From an uncultured Alphaproteobacteria bacterium (GTDB lineage: Bacteria; Pseudomonadota; Alphaproteobacteria; Rs-D84): 64,000 nucleotides of DNA. Shown in pieces: positions 59,869 through 64,000 of the stretch (positions within the stretch are counted from its first letter, which is position 1; the number at the start of each line of letters is the position of its first letter). The DNA lies in the NCBI GenBank assembly GCA_904502095.1, contig CAJGDG010000001.1:1-64000 (forward strand). The letters run 5' to 3'. Position numbers and translations under genes: made by a program. Below the pieces are notes generated by a model. That model saw only the letters and a program-made list of their open reading frames with translations, was not told where the DNA came from and ran no database searches.

Positions 59869-60696
59869 ATGAAAAACAAAAATACAGATAAAAAAATAGC
59901 AGTTATTGCAGGTGCGTTGGATTTACCGTTCTTGACGCGTGATGCGCTGAAACGCGCAGGCTGGGATGTGTTTGTCATAGGGCTAAAGAATTTTTATGAC
60001 CCGCGTTTAAATCCTGATATGGTAATCAGACTGGGTGGGGCGGGGCCTGCGGTGCGTATGGCGCGAAAATTAGGAATAAAAAAGATTACATTTGTTGGCG
60101 CGTTGGGGCATCCTGATTTGTCTGATTTGCGTCCTGATTTTTGGACTTTGCGCGCATTGTTAAAAATAATTAAACATCAACGGGGGTATGATTCAATGGC
60201 TGTGGCTGTAAATAAAGTTTTGGAAAAACAAGGATTCGAAGTTGTAGCGGCCCAGGATTTGGCGCCTGAATTGGCGTTTCAAAATGCTGGGGTTCAGACT
60301 AAAAAGAAGCCAAGCGCGGCAGATAAAAAGAATATTGAACGCGCGATAGAGGTTTCGCATACTATTGGTGCGGCTGATATTGGTGCGTCTGTTGTAGTTG
60401 ATAAAATGGTCGTTGCAGTCGAAGCGGCCGAAGGTACTGCAAAAATGTTGGAACGCGTGGTTGATATGCGTAAAAATAAAAGAAAAGTATCTGGCGTGTT
60501 TGCAAAAATGACCAAGCCGGGTCAGGATTTGCGTATTGATATTCCTGCAATTGGGGTTGATACGGTAAATGCGGTCGCGGCGGCAAAATTGCGCGGGATT
60601 GTTGTTAATACCAAGACTTGCTTTGTTGTTAATCGTGACGCTGTGATAAAGCAGGCAGATAAATTGGGAATATTTATTGTGGCATTAGACGAATAA
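59869..60696 (+). CDS. lpxI: UDP-2,3-diacylglucosamine pyrophosphatase LpxI
   Basis: Lipid A biosynthesis enzyme of alphaproteobacteria, replacing LpxH: cleaves UDP-2,3-diacylglucosamine to lipid X and UMP. N-terminal KKIAVIAGALDLPFLTRDAL and VIRLGGAGPAVRMARKLGIK, then PDFWTLRALLKIIKHQRGYD. The C-terminal domain has RAIEVSHTIGAADIGASVVV and DLRIDIPAIGVDTVNAVAAA. I choose ATG 59869 (MKNKNTDKKIAV); the frame's earlier ATGs (59722, 59851) run into the upstream region. No ribosome site. 275 aa, normal. Implies that this bacterium makes lipid A. Confidence 0.9.
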   Translation: MKNKNTDKKIAVIAGALDLPFLTRDALKRAGWDVFVIGLKNFYDPRLNPDMVIRLGGAGPAVRMARKLGIKKITFVGALGHPDLSDLRPDFWTLRALLKIIKHQRGYDSMAVAVNKVLEKQGFEVVAAQDLAPELAFQNAGVQTKKKPSAADKKNIERAIEVSHTIGAADIGASVVVDKMVVAVEAAEGTAKMLERVVDMRKNKRKVSGVFAKMTKPGQDLRIDIPAIGVDTVNAVAAAKLRGIVVNTKTCFVVNRDAVIKQADKLGIFIVALDE

Positions 60697-60725
60697 GAAA
60701 AACGCCCGTTTGGGCGTTTTTTTAT
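60697..60725. terminator. Terminator after lpxI
   Basis: AAAACGCCC/GGGCGTTTT stem with TTTTA; shared by convergent genes. Confidence 0.9.
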
Positions 60726-60728
60726 TTC

Positions 60729-61820
60729 TTATCTGTTGGTTAATTGTAATTCGATACGGCGATTCTTTTGCAGGCTGGCTGCATCTGTGCCGGCTGAAAC
60801 AGGATACATTTCGCCAAAGCCTGTTGGTATCAGACGAAGTTTTGAAACACCTGCATTTGCCAACGCTTCGGCAACGGCGGCGGCGCGCAACATAGATAAT
60901 TGTGTATTGTTGCGATATGCGCGCGTGCCAGATATTACAGCCTTGTTATCTGTATGGCCGTCAATGCGTACAATCCAATCGATATCTGATGGGATTTTTG
61001 TTTCCATATCTTTAATGGCGTTTGCAATTAATTGTAATTGCTTTTTCCCGTCCGCAGTCAGTTTGTATGAACCGCTGGCGAATAAGATGTCGCTGTTTAT
61101 TATAAATCTGTCGCCGTCTGATGTGACACTGGTCATGTCGCCCAATGCTAATTTGATAGCCTTGTAAAATTCAGATTGATATTTTGAAACATCGTTTAAT
61201 TTTGCAACGGTGTCATTTAATTCGGCGACTTTGTCTGCCAGCGCCTTGTTTAATCGGGTTGACATTTCAACATATTCTATTTCTTGGGCGCGTGATTTTT
61301 CTTCGGCTGCGTCCAATGCCGCCTGTAATTGTGCCAGACGCGCATTCAGTTCGGCGGTTTGTACACCGATTTGTTCCTGTAATGCTTTGCGTTCTTGTTC
61401 CAAAATCGCTGATTGTTCCGCGTTGATTGTCGCTTGTTCGGCGATCAGTGTTGTTTGGTTTAATTGTTCTGTCAGCGCATCTATTTCAGCCTGTTTTTCA
61501 GCAATTTTATTTTCGTACGCTGTGATTAAATCTTCGGTGCTGTTATCCACATTAACCAATTCATCGTGCGCCAGCATCAGCAATCGATTGGCTTCGCGTT
61601 TATAGGTTTCCATTTCTTCGATTGTTTGTGCTTGCTCTGCATTTGCCTGTTTTAAATCAGCAACTGTTTTTGCCCCAGATTGTTTATTAAATATGCTGGT
61701 CGTGGTCCATAAAAATACGAACATAATTAACAGAAATATCAATATGATAACCAGATTGGAAAACAAGTCCACAAAACCTGGCCATACATTTGTTTGATTA
61801 CGATATCTGATGTTTAACAT
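60729..61820 (-). CDS. MotB/OmpA-like peptidoglycan-binding membrane protein
   Basis: 363 aa. Near the N-terminus NVWPGFVDLFSNLVIILIFL holds one membrane segment, with an Asp near its start like the proton-binding Asp of MotB/ZorB. A long coiled coil (about 60-225, rich in EQA, KALQEQIGVQTAELN) follows. The C-terminal OmpA-like domain has FASGSYKLTADGKKQLQLIA, RIDGHTDNKAVISGTRAYRN and NRRIELQLTN, which would hold the cell wall. The 61846-62619 partner is a MotA/ExbB-type channel, 25 bases away. Together they resemble an ion-driven motor or envelope stator. The pair is widespread in alphaproteobacteria; a flagellum gene context is not seen here. Confidence 0.88.
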   Translation of the reverse strand: MLNIRYRNQTNVWPGFVDLFSNLVIILIFLLIMFVFLWTTTSIFNKQSGAKTVADLKQANAEQAQTIEEMETYKREANRLLMLAHDELVNVDNSTEDLITAYENKIAEKQAEIDALTEQLNQTTLIAEQATINAEQSAILEQERKALQEQIGVQTAELNARLAQLQAALDAAEEKSRAQEIEYVEMSTRLNKALADKVAELNDTVAKLNDVSKYQSEFYKAIKLALGDMTSVTSDGDRFIINSDILFASGSYKLTADGKKQLQLIANAIKDMETKIPSDIDWIVRIDGHTDNKAVISGTRAYRNNTQLSMLRAAAVAEALANAGVSKLRLIPTGFGEMYPVSAGTDAASLQKNRRIELQLTNR

Positions 61821-61845
61821 GGTATTCTCTCTCTTCTTTTTTTAT

Positions 61846-62619
61846 TTATCTGTCCGAAATATGGTTTTCCAGTGCCTGGACACTTTTTGTTAATTCGTGT
61901 GTTGCCAAGTTGATTTTTGGCAGAATCTTTACAACTTCATCCGCGGTTGATATTTTTGTCCGTGCAGATAAAAAGTCTATCAATTCATTAAAGATAGCGT
62001 TTTGGGCGATTTGTACTTGTAAGCTTAAGAAATTTACAATTAAACTGGCCGCCAGCCCCAACAAAGAACTGGTAAATGCGGTGGTCATACCTGATAAAGG
62101 CTTTGAAATGCCAATCTGCATAGATTGTAAAACTGTTTCATCAGAAAAGTTTAATCCACCAATTAATTCTGCAAAGCCGCCAACCGTTAATATCAGCCCC
62201 CAAAATGTACCCAACAATCCCAAAAATATCAGCGTGTTTGTAATATAGCGAACCGATTCGCGCGCATCTTCAAACCGAACGATAATCATATTTGTCACAC
62301 TGTCCAGCGCATCTGCCGTTATGCGGCGTGGGTGCGAAGATAACAATTGTGCCACAGGGCGCAATAACCGCGGGGGCAGGGCAACCATGCGATTGCCGTG
62401 TGTGTATCCGTGCAGCCATTTATATTCGGGCAACAGTTGAAAAATCTGGATAAAACAAAGCCCAATACCAAACAGCGATGCCCCAATAATTACACCGTTT
62501 AACCATATGTTTGCGGTCGCAATTTGCATAAATTCAGCGTTAAAATAAATGACGCCAGCCGCAACAAGTGCGGTAAACAAAGCCATACGGTTAAGAGCGG
62601 CGTGAAAATATCTGGTCAT
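61846..62619 (-). CDS. MotA/TolQ/ExbB-family proton channel
   Basis: 257 aa inner-membrane protein. Hydrophobic segments FTALVAAGVIYFNAEF (about 14-30), WLNGVIIGASLFGIGLCF (about 38-56), TNTLIFLGLLGTFWGLILTV (about 125-145, with the conserved TFWG-like Gly-rich turn) and SSLLGLAASLIVNFLSLQVQ (about 183-202). The central GLLGTFWGLILTVGGFAELI and GISKPLSGMTTAFTSSLLGL are the MotA/ExbB pore helices. Located directly before the MotB-like gene (operon). Confidence 0.88.
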   Translation of the reverse strand: MTRYFHAALNRMALFTALVAAGVIYFNAEFMQIATANIWLNGVIIGASLFGIGLCFIQIFQLLPEYKWLHGYTHGNRMVALPPRLLRPVAQLLSSHPRRITADALDSVTNMIIVRFEDARESVRYITNTLIFLGLLGTFWGLILTVGGFAELIGGLNFSDETVLQSMQIGISKPLSGMTTAFTSSLLGLAASLIVNFLSLQVQIAQNAIFNELIDFLSARTKISTADEVVKILPKINLATHELTKSVQALENHISDR

Positions 62620-62800
62620 TTATATATAATCCCTGCCTGTTATAAAAATGATAGTAAATTTTCAGGAACTGTGTCAATAGGGATTTGTTTGGTTCTTTTT
62701 GTTTAAAAAATGCTTGATTTTTGTTTGAAAATCGCCATAATATGGTCTGTTCCTGCTGATGGCAATGGTGCTGTCGGCTGTATAAACCAAAGGAAATAAA

Positions 62801-63139
62801 ATGGCTTATTATGAAAGCGTCTTGGTTTTCCGCCAGGACTTGACTGAACCGCAGGTAAAAGAAAAAGCGGCTAAGTTCACAGAAATCATCAAAGAACTGG
62901 GTGGCGATGTTAAATCCACAGAATTCTGGGGATTGAAAAATTTGGCATACGTAATTCGTAAAAACCGCAAGGCTCACTATGTTATGCTGAATATCGAATT
63001 GCCTGGGGCACAAATCACAGAATTGGAACGCCGTTCACGTATCGATGAAGACGTTATCCGTTTCTTGAATGTTCGTGTAGAGGAATTGTCCAAAACACCT
63101 TCTATCATGATGAAAAAGAACGCAGAGGAGGCAGAATAA
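62801..63139 (+). CDS. rpsF: 30S ribosomal protein S6
   Basis: Binds 16S rRNA with S18. Begins [40 protein letters not shown] (about 39-58) and [19 protein letters not shown] are typical. 112 aa. Promoter-like TTGATT...TAATAT at 62714-62743, AAAGGA before the ATG. Its stop overlaps the rpsR start (TAATG). Confidence 0.97.
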   Translation: MAYYESVLVFRQDLTEPQVKEKAAKFTEIIKELGGDVKSTEFWGLKNLAYVIRKNRKAHYVMLNIELPGAQITELERRSRIDEDVIRFLNVRVEELSKTPSIMMKKNAEEAE

Positions 63140-63366
63140 TGGCAGTTCGTGCAGCAATTTATCGTAAAAAATCAAACCCTTTAAAGGGCAAGGTTATTGA
63201 TTACAAAGATGTTAAGACTTTGTCACACTATATCACAGAACGTGGTAAAATCGTGCCAAGTCGCATCAGTGGTGTTTCCCAGAAGGATCAGCGCGCATTG
63301 GCAACCGCTATCAAACGCGCACGTCATTTGGGGTTGATGCCATTTGTTCGTAACAATCTGGGCTAA
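63139..63366 (+). CDS. rpsR: 30S ribosomal protein S18
   Basis: 75 aa. [40 protein letters not shown] and [20 protein letters not shown] are conserved; the usual Cys-containing zinc N-terminus is absent. It overlaps rpsF by one base, so rpsF-rpsR is translationally coupled. Confidence 0.97.
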   Translation: MAVRAAIYRKKSNPLKGKVIDYKDVKTLSHYITERGKIVPSRISGVSQKDQRALATAIKRARHLGLMPFVRNNLG

Positions 63367-63530
63367 AAATAAATTCTGTGGTCGTTGGTTGTGTTCTCTG
63401 GTTCTTATGTAGCATTTGTACACGGCGAACCATTGAACACTTCCCACCGCCGCACATAATTTATTTTTATTCGTATGTATAAATATTTGGGATTTATCCC
63501 TAACTTATAAAAAAACAATAAGGACAGATT

Positions 63531-64000
63531 ATGAAAGTTATTTTGACAGAAAAAATTACAAAACTGGGTAATATCGGTGATACAGTTGAAGTAAAAACTG
63601 GTTATGCGCGTAATTACTTGTTGCCAAACGGCAAAGCAATGCGTTTCACACGTGAAAATGTCGCATTGTTCGAAGCGAAAAAAGCAGAATTGACAGCGCG
63701 TCAAGAAGCGGCTAAGAAAAACGCTGAATCAAATGTTGATGCGGTCAAGAATGCGAAACTGCATATGATTCGCCAGGCTGGTGACACAGGCCAATTGTAT
63801 GGTTCTGTATCAACACGCGATATCGCACGTATGTTGAAAGAAGTTGCAAATGTTAATGTTGAATCTGCACAGGTTATGTTGGGCGCACCAATCAAATCTG
63901 TTGGCGCATTCGATACAAAAGTTGCTTTGCACCCAGATGTTATCGTTCCTGTAAAGGTTTTCGTTGCACAATCACAAGACGAAATCGATGCATTGGTTGC
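63531..64000 (+). CDS. rplI: 50S ribosomal protein L9 (3' truncated by window edge)
   Basis: Binds 23S rRNA. MKVILTEKITKLGNIGDTVE and VKTGYARNYLLPNGKAMRFT are the N-terminal L9 domain. A long helix (about 45-80) and LYGSVSTRDIARMLKEVANV lead into the C-terminal domain. About 156 codons are present before the window ends. AAGGACAG ribosome site. The 164-base gap from rpsR holds no gene. Confidence 0.96.
   Translation, partial: MKVILTEKITKLGNIGDTVEVKTGYARNYLLPNGKAMRFTRENVALFEAKKAELTARQEAAKKNAESNVDAVKNAKLHMIRQAGDTGQLYGSVSTRDIARMLKEVANVNVESAQVMLGAPIKSVGAFDTKVALHPDVIVPVKVFVAQSQDEIDALV

Noticed and set aside
60729..62619. Zorya-type anti-phage system
   Set aside because: Only the stator-like pair is present; no ZorC, ZorD or ZorE-like helicase or nuclease is adjacent.
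62743..62800. S6:S18-binding leader of rpsF
   Set aside because: The short leader could fold, but I could not see the characteristic CCG-containing bulge, so I do not call it.

Overview
The window looks like a chromosome segment of a host-associated, genome-reduced alphaproteobacterium. The evidence is a CcrM-type cell-cycle DNA methyltransferase, an archaeal/actinobacterial-style valyl-tRNA synthetase, many outer-membrane beta-barrel and autotransporter proteins, a periplasmic bile-salt-hydrolase-like amidase, AT-rich sequence and tightly packed genes. The exact lineage cannot be fixed from sequence alone. The amidase hints at an animal-gut habitat, which is an inference.

Layout. 1-381 is the 3' end of rplQ. 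595-6533 holds two tandem giant secreted cysteine-rich proteins, followed by a cluster of palindromic repeats (6541-6945). 6968-7866 holds a small coiled-coil membrane protein and a HAD phosphatase. 7930-12873 is a four-gene minus-strand operon of secreted, mostly cysteine-rich proteins with overlapping start and stop codons. 13003-17767 carries a coiled-coil membrane protein, an ankyrin plus pseudo-subtilase autotransporter and an unknown protein. 17789-25770 holds three more giant cysteine-rich proteins, a smaller secreted protein, and infA. 25854-31136 is housekeeping: ccrM, nrdR, slt, rnhB, pgk. 31160-39116 is an accessory stretch: an unknown secreted protein, the amidase, a truncated tRNA-Gln copy, valS, the intact tRNA-Gln, decayed intergenic DNA and small unknown genes. 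39264-49036 contains a Pmp-like autotransporter, tyrS, an EnvC-like activator, ssb and an apparently active subtilase autotransporter. 49181-58325 is mostly housekeeping (YgiW-like protein, nuclease, efp, ppa, a lone virB11, lipoproteins, recO, a DsbA-like protein, clpP-clpX, an rRNA methyltransferase). 58340-64000 has two outer-membrane barrels, lpxI, a MotA/MotB-like pair, and rpsF-rpsR-rplI (rplI runs off the end).

The most unusual content is a paralogous family of very long, signal-peptide-bearing proteins. Five members at three loci each carry dozens of cysteines in conserved spacings, a low-complexity Ala/Thr/Lys/Arg linker after the signal peptide and, in some, a C-terminal Cys cluster or glycine-zipper. 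Two neighbours share tracts of almost identical DNA, which suggests gene conversion. Related but shorter cysteine proteins form a separate operon. An anchored DsbA-like oxidoreductase (54015-54836) could make their disulfides. I do not recognise this family; I infer an envelope or surface structure built of disulfide-rich proteins.

Gene expression signals are clear. Many genes have strong AGGAG-type ribosome sites and short hairpin terminators. A second set (recO, the nuclease gene, nrdR, lpxI, the envC-like gene and the gene at 54881-55219) has a -10 box only 6-10 bases before the ATG and no ribosome site, which suggests leaderless mRNAs. Several promoters share TTGACA-N16/17-TATATTTA.
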